Origin: Bacteroidales bacterium
Lineage (GTDB): Bacteria > Bacteroidota > Bacteroidia > Bacteroidales > UBA932
Assembly: GCA_021371955.1 (NCBI GenBank)
Contig: JAJFVD010000010.1
Coordinates: 1-64,000 of the forward strand
Reading direction: 5' to 3'
Length of the DNA: 64,000 nt
Shown here: positions 54,318-63,779 of the stretch, one piece after another
Layout: each line of letters opens with the position of its first letter
Numbering within the stretch: position 1 is the first letter of the stretch
Translations under genes and position numbers: made by a program
The notes under the pieces: model-generated
What the model was told of the DNA's origin: nothing
The model's database searches: none
The model's input: only the letters and a program-made list of their open reading frames with translations

Positions 54318-55037
54318 TTAATATTTCTTTAATTGTCTAAGATAAGATTGTATAGTATTTTCCAGACCAAGATATATGGCGTCACATATAAGAGCATGGC
54401 CAATTGAGACCTCTGCCGTGTAAGGAATTGTGTCGCAGAAATACCTGAGATTTTCAAGACTGAGGTCGTGTCCGGCATTTATTCCCAGACCCATTTCAAC
54501 AGCAGTTTCAGCAGCTTTTACATACGGCGAAATTGCAGCTTCCCTTCCACCGGAGTAACCGCTGGCATAGGCTTCTGTATAGAGCTCAATTCTGTCGCAT
54601 CCTGTTTCTGCAGCATATTTTATCATTTCCGGGTTGGGGTCGATAAAAATTGAAGTTCTTATTCCGTTTGACCGGAAAATTGAGCACATATCCTTAAGAA
54701 ACAGCCCGTTTTTCTTCGTGTCCCAGCCGCTGTTGGATGTAAGAACATCGTGTGAATCCGGCACAAGGGTAACTTGTGCGGGAAGAATTTCAAGAACAAG
54801 GGCAACAAAGCTTTCAATTGGATTTCCTTCAATATTGAACTCAGTTTTAAGAATTCCCTTGAGTTGCCTTGCATCATTATAACGGATGTGTCTTTCATCC
54901 GGTCTCGGGTGTACGGTTATTCCCTCGGCGCCAAACCTCTCACAATCCTGTGCAGCTTTGATTACATCCGGTAAATTTCCACCCCTTGCGTTTCGAAGGG
55001 TGGCAAATTTGTTTATATTTACGCTCAATTTTGTCAT
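54318..55037 (-). CDS. pdxJ: pyridoxine 5'-phosphate synthase
   Basis: 239 residues. [58 protein letters not shown] and [12 protein letters not shown] are the conserved PdxJ barrel motifs. Final step of the DXP-dependent vitamin B6 pathway. It is divergent from nadK, with a minus promoter element CAAATTTA at 55046-55053. Confidence 0.96.
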   Translation of the reverse strand: MTKLSVNINKFATLRNARGGNLPDVIKAAQDCERFGAEGITVHPRPDERHIRYNDARQLKGILKTEFNIEGNPIESFVALVLEILPAQVTLVPDSHDVLTSNSGWDTKKNGLFLKDMCSIFRSNGIRTSIFIDPNPEMIKYAAETGCDRIELYTEAYASGYSGGREAAISPYVKAAETAVEMGLGINAGHDLSLENLRYFCDTIPYTAEVSIGHALICDAIYLGLENTIQSYLRQLKKY

Positions 55038-55045
55038 AATGGATG

Positions 55046-55053
55046 CAAATTTA
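55046..55053 (-). promoter_or_regulatory. -7 promoter element TAAATTTG of pdxJ
   Basis: Minus-strand TAAATTTG within the 46-bp divergent space between pdxJ and nadK; close to the ATG at 55037, so the leader must be short. Confidence 0.5.
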
Positions 55054-55083
55054 TTTATTTTTGACGACTTTTAGACAATTATC

Positions 55084-55965
55084 ATGAAGATAGCAATTTT
55101 TGCAAGGAGTATAGATACAAAGTGGCACATCAGGTTGAGCTTAGTTGTGGCAGCATTGTTGGAGAGAGGGGCAGAACTTACCTTTTTTGCGCCGTTTTAT
55201 AAAAAGGCAAAGCAGGAGTATCTGCTTAATTTGCCTGTTGCAGAAACATTTTCTTCACATGAAGATCTTCCAAAGGATATAGATATCTTTTTATGCCTCG
55301 GAGGAGACGGCACTTTTCTTGAATCACTGACACTCATAAGGGAAAGGAACCTTCCGGTTGCCGGAGTCAATTTTGGCCGGCTTGGTTTTTTAACCAGTGC
55401 AGACTCTGCACCCAGCAACAGATGGATTGACATGCTTTTTAAAGGTGATTATAAAATTGAAAAGAGAACAGTTCTTAAAGTCTCTTCGGCAGACAAATTC
55501 AGTTGTATGTATCCTTTTGCATTAAATGAAGTTTCGGTTCAGCGGCAGGACCCTTCGATGCTCTCCGTGACACTTAAAATAAACGGCATGGAGCTGCCAA
55601 CCTACTGGTCGGACGGAATAGTTATTGCAACGCCAACGGGATCTACAGCATATTCAATGAGCATTGGCGGGCCCATAATGTTTCCTACTGCGAAAGCACT
55701 TATAATTGCCCCTATTGCTCCGCATAATCTCAACATCAGACCTCTTGTCGTTCCGGACGATACCGTAATTGAATTAGTGGTAACCGCAAGAAAAACAGGA
55801 GCAATACTTTGTCTGGACAACAGGACTATAAATATCTCTTCCGGCGATAAATTTACCATATCAAAAGCAGGTTTTGACCTGAACTACATTTCGCTTCCGG
55901 CTTCAGGCTTTATTGGAGCGTTAAAAGAGAAACTTCTCTGGGGAGAGGATAGAAGAAACAGCTAA
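55084..55965 (+). CDS. nadK: NAD kinase
   Basis: 293 residues. FLCLGGDGTFLESL is the GGDG motif of the NAD/diacylglycerol kinase fold; ALNEVSVQRQDPSM and WSDGIVIATPTGSTAYSMSIGGPI the NAD and Ser/Thr loop. Makes NADP from NAD. First gene of a plus-strand cluster; it ends 9 nt before the uppS start. Confidence 0.96.
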   Translation: MKIAIFARSIDTKWHIRLSLVVAALLERGAELTFFAPFYKKAKQEYLLNLPVAETFSSHEDLPKDIDIFLCLGGDGTFLESLTLIRERNLPVAGVNFGRLGFLTSADSAPSNRWIDMLFKGDYKIEKRTVLKVSSADKFSCMYPFALNEVSVQRQDPSMLSVTLKINGMELPTYWSDGIVIATPTGSTAYSMSIGGPIMFPTAKALIIAPIAPHNLNIRPLVVPDDTVIELVVTARKTGAILCLDNRTINISSGDKFTISKAGFDLNYISLPASGFIGALKEKLLWGEDRRNS

Positions 55966-55974
55966 TTTCCAAAA

Positions 55975-56691
55975 ATGAACAATATTCCAAGACATGTGAC
56001 CATCATTATGGATGGCAACGGCAGGTGGGCTAAGAAACAAGGGCTAAAAAGAATCTTCGGTCACAAGGCCGGAGTTGAAGCAGTGCGCAAGGCAACTGAA
56101 TATGCAGCAGAAAAGGGGATAGATTATCTGAGTCTTTTCGCATTTTCCGAAGAGAACTGGAACAGACCTCAGGATGAGGTTATGGGTCTTATGGAACTTA
56201 TGGTGGAGGCAATTGTTGGCGAGACAAAAACCCTTATGAAAAATAATGTCCGGTTCCGGGTAATTGGCGACACTTCAAAACTACCGGACAGAGTTAAAGA
56301 AAAAATATCTGCAACAGAAGAACAAACAGCTCCGAATAAAGGTCTTTGCATGATTGTCTTTCTGAGCTACAGCGGAAAGTGGGACATTATTCAGGCTATG
56401 GAGAGGTACATGAAAGATGATACTTTGAAAAACGCTCCTGTAAATCAGGAAAAGTTTGAGAGTTATTTGTCAACAGCCGGCATACCCGATCCGGACCTTT
56501 TAATAAGAACAAGCGGAGAGCAGAGGATAAGCAATTATCTGTTATGGCAGGTCGCTTATACAGAATTTTATTTCACCGACGTACTTTGGCCCGATTTTAG
56601 CAAAACTGACTTCCAGAAGGCTCTCGATGTTTTTGCATCAAGAGAGAGGAGATACGGAAAAACGGAAGAACAAGTTAATAATCTAAAATAA
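55975..56691 (+). CDS. uppS: undecaprenyl diphosphate synthase
   Basis: 238 residues. IMDGNGRWAKKQGLKRIFGHKAG holds the catalytic Asp and the pyrophosphate-binding loop; FAFSEENWNRPQDEV and TSGEQRISNYLLWQVAYTEFYF are the other family motifs. It makes the C55 carrier lipid for cell wall and surface polysaccharide synthesis. Located between nadK and bamA as in other members of the phylum. Confidence 0.97.
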   Translation: MNNIPRHVTIIMDGNGRWAKKQGLKRIFGHKAGVEAVRKATEYAAEKGIDYLSLFAFSEENWNRPQDEVMGLMELMVEAIVGETKTLMKNNVRFRVIGDTSKLPDRVKEKISATEEQTAPNKGLCMIVFLSYSGKWDIIQAMERYMKDDTLKNAPVNQEKFESYLSTAGIPDPDLLIRTSGEQRISNYLLWQVAYTEFYFTDVLWPDFSKTDFQKALDVFASRERRYGKTEEQVNNLK

Positions 56692-56717
56692 AAGAACTTT
56701 GAATTCAAATAAAAATC

Positions 56718-56725
56718 TATATTTG
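56718..56725 (+). promoter_or_regulatory. -7 promoter element TATATTTG of bamA
   Basis: 25 nt before the ATG at 56750, with a TTTG at 56698-56701 that is closer than the usual spacing (16 bases). Supports the start at 56750. Confidence 0.55.
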
Positions 56726-56749
56726 CAACTTTACAGACACCGTGTGCAG

Positions 56750-59257
56750 ATGAAGTCATTTCCAATATTTCTAATTTTAGCAATAGCTTTAGTATCGCCT
56801 TTCAGAGTACTTGCTCAGGATAATACACAAGATAAAAAAATCGTTGTAGATTATAATTTGCCAAAGACATATGTTATTGGAGGGATAGATGTTACAGGAA
56901 TTAAATATCTGGGTAAAGACCAGATTCTTTCGCTTACAGGACTTAGTGTAGGCGACACAATAACAATCCCGGGAGAAGATTTATCGGCAATCCTTAAAAG
57001 GATATTTCTTCAGCGCTATTTTTCCGATGTCGGAATTTATATAGATTCTTTACAGAAGGACACAGCTTTCCTTCGCTTGAATCTGGTAGAGCGTCCCAGA
57101 GTTTCAAGATGGGATTTTGAAGGCATAAAGTCCGGCGAAAAGACGGACCTCAATGAAAAACTCAAGCTTCGCAGAGGAAGTGAGTTATCTGAGTATGCAA
57201 TAAATTCTTCATCCGAAATTATACGTAAATTCTATGTCGAAAAAGGATTTCTGCAAACAACTGTTGATGTTGTTCAGGTGCAGGACACTCTTATAAAAAA
57301 TGCTGTTAAGGTTACCTTTAAGGTGGACCGGAAAAGCAAAGTCAAAGTTCAGAAGATACGCTTCATCGGAAACGAGAACGTAAAATCATCCAAGCTTGCA
57401 TCGGCAATGAAAAAGACAAAGGATATGAGAATCCTTAACTTTTTCAGTACAAAGAAATTTAATGAAAAAGAGTATCCAAACGACAAAAAACTGCTTTTGC
57501 AGGCGTATGGCGAGAGAGGATACCGAGATGCCAAGATTGTCAAAGATTCCATCTATTATATTAAAGACGGAAGAATGGGCATCGACTTTAAGATTGATGA
57601 AGGCAAAAGATATTATTTCCGCAATATAACCTGGACAGGAAACTCCCTTTATTCGGCCGACCAGCTGAATATGATTCTCAAAATCAAGAAGGGCGACATT
57701 TATGATGTCGTTTCTATGGAGAAAAGGCTTTTTGAAGCAGAAGAGGGCAATGTTTCAAAACTTTACCGTGACAATGGTTATCTGTTTTTCAATGTTTCTC
57801 CTGTTGAGGTAAAAATTGAAGGAGACTCGGTTGATGTTGAAATGAGAATGATTGAGGGGAAACCGGCAACTTTCAGCAGAATAATAATAAACGGGAACAA
57901 TATTACAAATGAGAAAATTGTCAGGCGTCAGGTCATGACAAAACCGGGATACCTTTTCAGCCAGACCGATCTTGAAAGATCTCTCCGCGAACTTGCTTCG
58001 ATGGGGCACTTCGATCCGGAAAAGATTATGTCCCCAACCGGATATAACATAATGCCAAACTATAATGCAAGCACTGTAGATGTATCTTACAATGTCGAAG
58101 AAAAACCTAACAGTCAGTTTGAGCTTGCAGGCGGATGGGGCGGAAACACATTTGTAGGTACTCTCGGCTTAAGTTTTAACAACTTCTCAATTGGAAGAGT
58201 ATTTAAGAAAAGCGCATGGCGGCCTGTTCCGCTTGGCGATGGCCAGCAATTCTCATTGCGCTTCCAGACAAACGGTACATATTATACTGCATTTTCGGCA
58301 AGTTTCAGCGAGCCATGGCTCACCGGTAAGAAACCTACATCGCTTAACGTATCGGCATACTATACCCGCCAGACCAATTCAAACTATTTTTATCAGAATA
58401 GCGGACAGAGCATGGAGGTGTTTGGTTTTGGAGTAGGTATCGGTACCCGTCTAAAATGGCCGGACAACTGGTTCGTATTCTCGACTGAACTCAGCTGGCA
58501 AACATATAAGCTTACAGACTGGCAGTACTACTTCCTGTTCACAGACGGACTCTCAAATAACGTGAGTCTTAAGCTGAAGCTGGCAAGAAACTCAACCGAC
58601 CAGGCAATTTATCCGAGAAAAGGTTCCGATTTCCTTCTTGGACTTCAAATCACCCCGCCATATTCACTATTCCGTCCTAAAGACACAAACTACAAGAGTA
58701 TGGCCGACAGCCAGAAATACAGATGGATTGAATATCATAAATGGACTTTCAAAGGCGCGCTTTACACTCCTATAACAGGTGACCTTGTTCTGATGACCAG
58801 AGCACAGTTCGGATATCTCGGATACTTCAGCAGAAGCCTTGGATACTCTCCGTTTGAAGGGTTCATCGTGGGTGGTGACGGTATGTCCGGGTACAATACA
58901 TACGGTTCGGAAATTATCGGTCTCAGGGGATATGCCAACAACTCGCTTACTCCTCGCAAGAACAATGGCTATGTAGGCAATGTATACGATAAGTTTACCG
59001 TTGAACTCCGGTACCCGATTGTTCTTCAGCCGCAGTCTACAATTTACGCCCTCGTATTTTTAGAGGGAGGTAATTCATGGTCCGATATCAAAGACTTCAA
59101 TCCGTTCCAGATTAAACGGTCAGTAGGTGTTGGCGTCCGCGTTCTTCTCCCGATTGTTGGTATGCTTGGTATCGACTGGGGATACGGATTTGACCCTGTA
59201 CTTGACAAAGCCAAGGGCGGAAGCAATTTCCACTTTGTAATAGGACAACAATTCTAA
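56750..59257 (+). CDS. bamA: outer-membrane protein assembly factor BamA
   Basis: 835 residues from the ATG at 56750 (signal peptide KSFPIFLILAIALVSPFRVLA); the longer reading begins at a TTG in the promoter. Five POTRA-like domains (about 35-440; for example KTYVIGGIDVTGIKYLGKDQILSLTGLSVGD, KVKVQKIRFIGNENVKSSKLASAM, ATFSRIIINGNNITNEKIVRR) are followed by a 16-strand barrel, which ends NFHFVIGQQF with the terminal Phe. GFIVGGDGMSGYN, EIIGLRGYAN and ELRYPIVLQP are the L6 (VRGF-type, here LRGY) region and strand. The core of the BAM complex with BamD. Confidence 0.95.
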   Translation: MKSFPIFLILAIALVSPFRVLAQDNTQDKKIVVDYNLPKTYVIGGIDVTGIKYLGKDQILSLTGLSVGDTITIPGEDLSAILKRIFLQRYFSDVGIYIDSLQKDTAFLRLNLVERPRVSRWDFEGIKSGEKTDLNEKLKLRRGSELSEYAINSSSEIIRKFYVEKGFLQTTVDVVQVQDTLIKNAVKVTFKVDRKSKVKVQKIRFIGNENVKSSKLASAMKKTKDMRILNFFSTKKFNEKEYPNDKKLLLQAYGERGYRDAKIVKDSIYYIKDGRMGIDFKIDEGKRYYFRNITWTGNSLYSADQLNMILKIKKGDIYDVVSMEKRLFEAEEGNVSKLYRDNGYLFFNVSPVEVKIEGDSVDVEMRMIEGKPATFSRIIINGNNITNEKIVRRQVMTKPGYLFSQTDLERSLRELASMGHFDPEKIMSPTGYNIMPNYNASTVDVSYNVEEKPNSQFELAGGWGGNTFVGTLGLSFNNFSIGRVFKKSAWRPVPLGDGQQFSLRFQTNGTYYTAFSASFSEPWLTGKKPTSLNVSAYYTRQTNSNYFYQNSGQSMEVFGFGVGIGTRLKWPDNWFVFSTELSWQTYKLTDWQYYFLFTDGLSNNVSLKLKLARNSTDQAIYPRKGSDFLLGLQITPPYSLFRPKDTNYKSMADSQKYRWIEYHKWTFKGALYTPITGDLVLMTRAQFGYLGYFSRSLGYSPFEGFIVGGDGMSGYNTYGSEIIGLRGYANNSLTPRKNNGYVGNVYDKFTVELRYPIVLQPQSTIYALVFLEGGNSWSDIKDFNPFQIKRSVGVGVRVLLPIVGMLGIDWGYGFDPVLDKAKGGSNFHFVIGQQF

Positions 59258-59275
59258 TCTTTAATAAGTTAAGAT

Positions 59276-59788
59276 ATGAAAAGGATTTTATTTGCAATTG
59301 CAATTTTTTGTGCAGCCACATTTAATTTGGGAGCACAATCATACGGATATGTTAATACCCAAAAAATTCTTGAAAAAGTTCCGGAGTATGTAAAAGCTCA
59401 AAGTCAGCTTGAGACAGAGGCTTCCGGATATTCGAAAGAAATCGAAAACAGCATGAAAGATGTTGAATCTCTGTTCAACAGGTATCAGGCAGAAAAGCCA
59501 AGACTTAACGAACAGCAGAGACTTGCCAGAGAGAACGAAATCATCTCAATGGAGAAAGAGGTTAAGGAGAGGCAGAAGGGATACTTTGGAGAAGAGGGTA
59601 TAATGGCAAAAATGACAATGGAATTAGTTAATCCCATAAGAGACAGGGTTCAGAAAGCAATTGAACAGGTTGCTGCAGAAACTGGCTCGGCATTTGTAAT
59701 AGATATATCAACTGCGCAGGGGATAATTTATACTAATCCTCGTTACGATTTGACTGCTAAGGTCTTGAAAAAGCTTAACATACAATAG
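59276..59788 (+). CDS. OmpH/Skp-like periplasmic chaperone
   Basis: 170 residues, normal Skp length. Signal peptide KRILFAIAIFCAATFNLGAQ, then SYGYVNTQKILEKVPEYVKAQSQLETEASGYSKEIENSMK (coiled coil), and the C-terminal PIRDRVQKAIEQVAAETGSAFVIDIS with a final strand. It begins 18 nt after bamA and is probably translated from the same mRNA. Holds unfolded outer-membrane proteins for BamA. Confidence 0.93.
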   Translation: MKRILFAIAIFCAATFNLGAQSYGYVNTQKILEKVPEYVKAQSQLETEASGYSKEIENSMKDVESLFNRYQAEKPRLNEQQRLARENEIISMEKEVKERQKGYFGEEGIMAKMTMELVNPIRDRVQKAIEQVAAETGSAFVIDISTAQGIIYTNPRYDLTAKVLKKLNIQ

Positions 59789-59816
59789 AATAAACTAAAT
59801 AATAATAATATTTTTT

Positions 59817-60374
59817 ATGAAACATTTTTCAAAATTTCTACTGATTCTTTTTGTTCTTACTTCTGCTTCTGCATCGGCACAGACCTTTAAGTTTGGGCAC
59901 CTGAATACACAAGAGTTAGTTGCTCTTATGTCCGAAAGAGACAGTGCAGTTGTTAAACTGGAGAAATATGCAGCTGACCTCAATGAAACAATGGAGGCTA
60001 TGCAAGTGGAATTCAATACTAAGGTAAATACGTATCAGCAAAAACAGGCAACCTGGACAGCAGCAGTTCTTGAAGCAAAACAAAAAGAACTTCAGGAAAT
60101 TGAGGCAAGACTTCAGCAATTTCAACAAAGTGCTGCTACCGAATATCAGCAAGAACAAACTAAACTTCTTCAGCCGGTATATCTGAAAGCCAATGCAGCT
60201 GTTCAGAAAATTGGTAAAGAGAAAGGTTTTACCTACATTTTTGATACTTCATCGGGGTCAATTCCGTTTATTAACTTAGAAGTTAGCGTAGACGTTATGC
60301 CTTTGGCAAAAGCAGAACTTAAAATTCCGGCAGATAAAAAACTTCCGGTACAACAACCTGCACCTGCTAAATAA
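59817..60374 (+). CDS. OmpH/Skp-like periplasmic chaperone, second copy
   Basis: 185 residues with a signal peptide (KHFSKFLLILFVLTSASASAQ). FKFGHLNTQELVALMSERDSAVVKLEKYAADLNETMEAMQVEF and a Gln-rich coiled coil (KQKELQEIEARLQQFQQSAATEYQQE), then VQKIGKEKGFTYIFDTSSGS. It follows the first by 28 nt; a terminator is found 34 nt after its stop (60408-60439). Confidence 0.93.
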   Translation: MKHFSKFLLILFVLTSASASAQTFKFGHLNTQELVALMSERDSAVVKLEKYAADLNETMEAMQVEFNTKVNTYQQKQATWTAAVLEAKQKELQEIEARLQQFQQSAATEYQQEQTKLLQPVYLKANAAVQKIGKEKGFTYIFDTSSGSIPFINLEVSVDVMPLAKAELKIPADKKLPVQQPAPAK

Positions 60375-60407
60375 AGTATCCAAACAAAAATAAATTTTGT
60401 AACTTTA

Positions 60408-60439
60408 CAATCGCTTCGATTCTACGGAGCGATTGTTTT
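60408..60439 (+). terminator. terminator or attenuator between the OmpH pair and murI
   Basis: CAATCGCTTCG / CGGAGCGATTG with a 6-base loop, then TTTTATTT. The murI ATG lies 7 nt further, so some readthrough or a promoter just before it (for example around TAACTTTA at 60400) is needed. Confidence 0.8.
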
Positions 60440-60445
60440 ATTTAT

Positions 60446-61264
60446 ATGGGTCTGAAAGAAGGTAAAAAAGCGACTATAGGAATTTTTGACTCCGGAGTAG
60501 GAGGACTCTCAGTCTGGAGAGAGCTTGTTAAGATTCTGCCATATAATAATTTCATATATTTCTCTGATAGTGCATATTGTCCCTATGGCCCAAGGTCTCA
60601 GGAAGAAGTTATCGAGAGAGCCTGCAAAATCACCGATTTTTTAATTTCACAGGGAGCGGATATTATTGTAGTGGCTTGTAATACTGCAACTGCTGCAGCA
60701 ATTGAAGCACTGAGAGAAAAGTATGCATTATCTTTCGTTGGGATGGAACCTGCCGTTAAACCGGCTGCCCTGCACTCAAAAACGGGCGTAATAGGTGTTC
60801 TTGCAACAAAAGGAACTTTTAAGGGAAAGCTTTATTCCCGCACTTTACAAAAATTTGCATCAGACTTACGGGTAGTTGAACAGGTAGGCTATGGGCTTGT
60901 AGAACTGGTAGAGGCAGGAAAAACATCCGAAGAAGAGACTTCAAAGATTCTTGGACAATATATTCTTCCAATGATTGCTTTGGGTGCCGACCATATTGTT
61001 CTTGGATGTACCCATTATCCGTTTCTCAGAGACGAAATTCAAAAAATTGCCGGGGACAATGTAATTATTGTCGACCCTGCTCCTGCAGTAGCTCGTCATA
61101 CTTTTGATCTGCTTTCCGAAATGAACCTTATCGGGAAAGAACAAACTGATTCATTGCATCAGACTGTATTCTATTCAACAGGGAACATAGAAAACCTTGT
61201 GAGAATGGCAAGGAGAATTCAACAATCCCTGCCCGACGAGTGTTTCAAAGAAAAACTTATCTAA
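60446..61264 (+). CDS. murI: glutamate racemase
   Basis: 272 residues. IGIFDSGVGGLSVWREL, VVACNTATAAAIEALREKY (catalytic Cys) and IVLGCTHYPFLRDEIQKI (second catalytic Cys) are the complete motifs of the family; YGPRSQEEVIERA also fits. It makes D-glutamate for peptidoglycan. 15 nt before hppA. Confidence 0.97.
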   Translation: MGLKEGKKATIGIFDSGVGGLSVWRELVKILPYNNFIYFSDSAYCPYGPRSQEEVIERACKITDFLISQGADIIVVACNTATAAAIEALREKYALSFVGMEPAVKPAALHSKTGVIGVLATKGTFKGKLYSRTLQKFASDLRVVEQVGYGLVELVEAGKTSEEETSKILGQYILPMIALGADHIVLGCTHYPFLRDEIQKIAGDNVIIVDPAPAVARHTFDLLSEMNLIGKEQTDSLHQTVFYSTGNIENLVRMARRIQQSLPDECFKEKLI

Positions 61265-61279
61265 ACTTCAAAAATACCT

Positions 61280-63487
61280 ATGAAAACAGAACTTCTATTT
61301 TTCTTAGTGCCGCTCGCCTCACTGGCAGCACTCGGATTTGCCTACTATTTCTTTAGGCAGATGATGAAAGAGAGCGAGGGCACAGACATGATGAAAGAGA
61401 TTGCTGCACACGTGAGAAAGGGTGCCATGGCATACCTGAAACAGCAGTATAAAGTTGTGACAATAGTATTTATTGTACTCAGCTTGTTTTTTGCTGTTCT
61501 TGCTTATGGCTTTGGAATCCAGAATCCATGGGTTCCGTTTGCATTTCTCACCGGAGGTTTTTTCTCGGGCTTAGCAGGATTTATTGGAATGAAGTCTGCA
61601 ACTTATGCTTCGGCAAGAACAGCCAATGCATCAAGGAGGTCTTTAAACAGCGGACTTAAACTGGCTTTCCGCGCAGGTGCCGTAATGGGTCTCGTTGTTG
61701 TAGGACTTGGCCTTCTTGATATTTCGATTTGGTATTTGCTTTTGGACCATTTTATTGAAGCAACAGGGGCTCAGAAACTTGTAGTGATTACAACCACAAT
61801 GCTTACTTTTGGAATGGGAGCGTCTACTCAGGCCCTCTTTGCAAGAGTGGGCGGTGGAATATATACTAAGGCAGCAGATGTTGGAGCTGACCTGGTCGGG
61901 AAAGTGGAAGCCGGAATTCCTGAGGATGACCCACGCAACCCTGCAACCATAGCAGACAATGTTGGAGACAATGTAGGGGACGTAGCCGGGATGGGAGCGG
62001 ACCTGTATGAATCTTACTGCGGTTCCATTCTTGCGACTGCCGCATTGGGAGCATCTGCATTTTATATAGACCCGGAGCTTCAGCTAAAAGCAGTATTTGC
62101 GCCTATGCTGATTGCTGCAGTAGGGATTGTTTTATCGGTAATCGGAATATTCCTTGTGAGAACAAAAGAGGGTGCCGGAATGAAGGAACTTCTCCGCTCA
62201 CTTGGAGTAGGAGTGAACTTCAGCTCGTTGCTAATCGCAATTTCCACATTTGGGATACTCTATTTGCTGCAAATTGACAACTGGATTGGAATATCATTCT
62301 CAGTTGTAACCGGACTCACTGCCGGAATAATTATTGGACAGTCAACAGAATACTATACTTCTCACTCATATAAACCAACTAGAAGAATTTCTGAAAGCTC
62401 TCAAACTGGACCTGCTACCGTAATTATATCCGGTATAGGACTTGGTATGATTTCCACTGCAATTCCTGTTGTAACAATAGCTTTAGCAATAATGATATCA
62501 TTCCTGTGTGCAATAAACTTTGATGTAAACGGGATGCTGACTGCTCATAACCTGAGTCTGGGTCTTTACGGAATCGGTATTGCCGCTGTAGGGATGCTCT
62601 CGACATTAGGAATCACGCTTGCAACCGATGCCTACGGACCAATAGCCGATAACGCCGGCGGTAACGCAGAGATGAGCAAGCTTGAACCGGAGGTACGCAA
62701 ACGTACAGATGTTCTCGATGCTCTCGGAAACACTACTGCAGCAACAGGAAAAGGATTTGCAATCGGTTCTGCTGCACTAACTGCACTTGCCCTGTTAGCC
62801 TCATATATAGAGGAGGTAAAGATTGGACTGGCTCATGTCGGGCAGACAACAATTGAACTTGCTGGAAGAACAGTAGATGTTGCAACTGCAACAATACCCG
62901 ATTTTATTGAATATTATCAGATTAACTTAATGAATCCAAAGGTTCTTGCCGGAGTATTCATTGGCTCAATGATGTCGTTCTTGTTTTGTGGTCTCACGAT
63001 GAATGCAGTTGGCCGTGCCGCTCAAAAAATGGTTGAAGAGGTTCGCCGCCAGTTTAGGGAGATTAAAGGAATTATGGAAGGCACAGGAACTCCTGATTAT
63101 GCTAAATGTGTGGAAATTTCCACAAAAGGAGCGCAGCGCGAAATGATGCTTCCGTCTTTACTTGCAATAATAATTCCTGTTATTACCGGAATCATCCTTG
63201 GAGTTTCAGGTGTAATGGGTTTGTTGGTAGGCGGATTAGGCTCCGGTTTTGTATTGGCTGTTTTCATGGCAAATGCAGGTGGTGCATGGGATAATGCAAA
63301 GAAATACATAGAAGAGGGCAATCTTGGTGGAAAAGGATCCGAAAATCACAAAGCAACAATTGTTGGCGATACAGTAGGAGACCCATTCAAAGATACATCC
63401 GGACCATCACTTAACATACTCATTAAACTTATGAGCATGGTATCCATTGTAATGGCCGGAGTAACAGTCGCATTCAGTATTTTTTAG
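61280..63487 (+). CDS. hppA: membrane-bound ion-translocating pyrophosphatase (K+-dependent type)
   Basis: 735 residues, about 16 transmembrane helices. Active-site motif [50 protein letters not shown], and [45 protein letters not shown] with Ala and Thr in the [10 protein letters not shown] motif, the mark of potassium-dependent enzymes (Lys here would mean independence). [12 protein letters not shown] begins the first helix. It pumps sodium or protons using PPi; the sodium-pumping subtype is common in anaerobic Bacteroidota but cannot be decided by eye. Confidence 0.95.
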   Translation: MKTELLFFLVPLASLAALGFAYYFFRQMMKESEGTDMMKEIAAHVRKGAMAYLKQQYKVVTIVFIVLSLFFAVLAYGFGIQNPWVPFAFLTGGFFSGLAGFIGMKSATYASARTANASRRSLNSGLKLAFRAGAVMGLVVVGLGLLDISIWYLLLDHFIEATGAQKLVVITTTMLTFGMGASTQALFARVGGGIYTKAADVGADLVGKVEAGIPEDDPRNPATIADNVGDNVGDVAGMGADLYESYCGSILATAALGASAFYIDPELQLKAVFAPMLIAAVGIVLSVIGIFLVRTKEGAGMKELLRSLGVGVNFSSLLIAISTFGILYLLQIDNWIGISFSVVTGLTAGIIIGQSTEYYTSHSYKPTRRISESSQTGPATVIISGIGLGMISTAIPVVTIALAIMISFLCAINFDVNGMLTAHNLSLGLYGIGIAAVGMLSTLGITLATDAYGPIADNAGGNAEMSKLEPEVRKRTDVLDALGNTTAATGKGFAIGSAALTALALLASYIEEVKIGLAHVGQTTIELAGRTVDVATATIPDFIEYYQINLMNPKVLAGVFIGSMMSFLFCGLTMNAVGRAAQKMVEEVRRQFREIKGIMEGTGTPDYAKCVEISTKGAQREMMLPSLLAIIIPVITGIILGVSGVMGLLVGGLGSGFVLAVFMANAGGAWDNAKKYIEEGNLGGKGSENHKATIVGDTVGDPFKDTSGPSLNILIKLMSMVSIVMAGVTVAFSIF

Positions 63488-63549
63488 GCATTTAGTCTAA
63501 TTGCAGAGACGGCTGCGGCTCGTATCTATATGCTTGACAAACAGTCGAT

Positions 63550-63590
63550 TATTAAAAAAGAAGAGATATTATATCTCTTCTTTTTTAATA
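63550..63590. terminator. bidirectional terminator after hppA
   Basis: TATTAAAAAAGAAGAGATA and its exact complement TATCTCTTCTTTTTTAATA around a 3-base loop: 19-bp stem, with T-runs on both strands; 62 nt after the hppA stop. Confidence 0.92.
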
Positions 63591-63592
63591 AG

Positions 63593-63706
63593 TGCCTGTA
63601 AATGTGGTGTGTGCAGCCATCCAGCAGACAAGTTTTTTCCGCTGAAGGCGTAGACCTGCGACGCAGGAGCACCTAACAGTTCTACCCCTGGGGTAGTCAA
63701 ACAAAA
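63593..63706. other. intergenic stretch with two odd-centred palindromes
   Basis: CCTGCG-A-CGCAGG at 63655-63667 and CTACCCC-T-GGGGTAG at 63682-63696, each with a single base at the centre. No gene seen. Their role is unknown; short stem and 1-base centre make RNA hairpins unlikely and protein binding or REP-like elements more plausible. Confidence 0.4.
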
Positions 63707-63731
63707 GAGGCTGACCTTTTGGGTCAACCTC
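63707..63731 (-). terminator. terminator of the 63780 gene
   Basis: GAGGCTGACC-TTTT-GGGTCAACCTC, stem of about 9 bp with one bulge pair; on the minus strand followed by CTTTTGTTTG. 49 nt after the stop of the partial gene. Confidence 0.75.
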
Positions 63732-63779
63732 CATATTTGTAGAATCTTAATCTATTATTATAGCTATCGAAAGGCCGGA

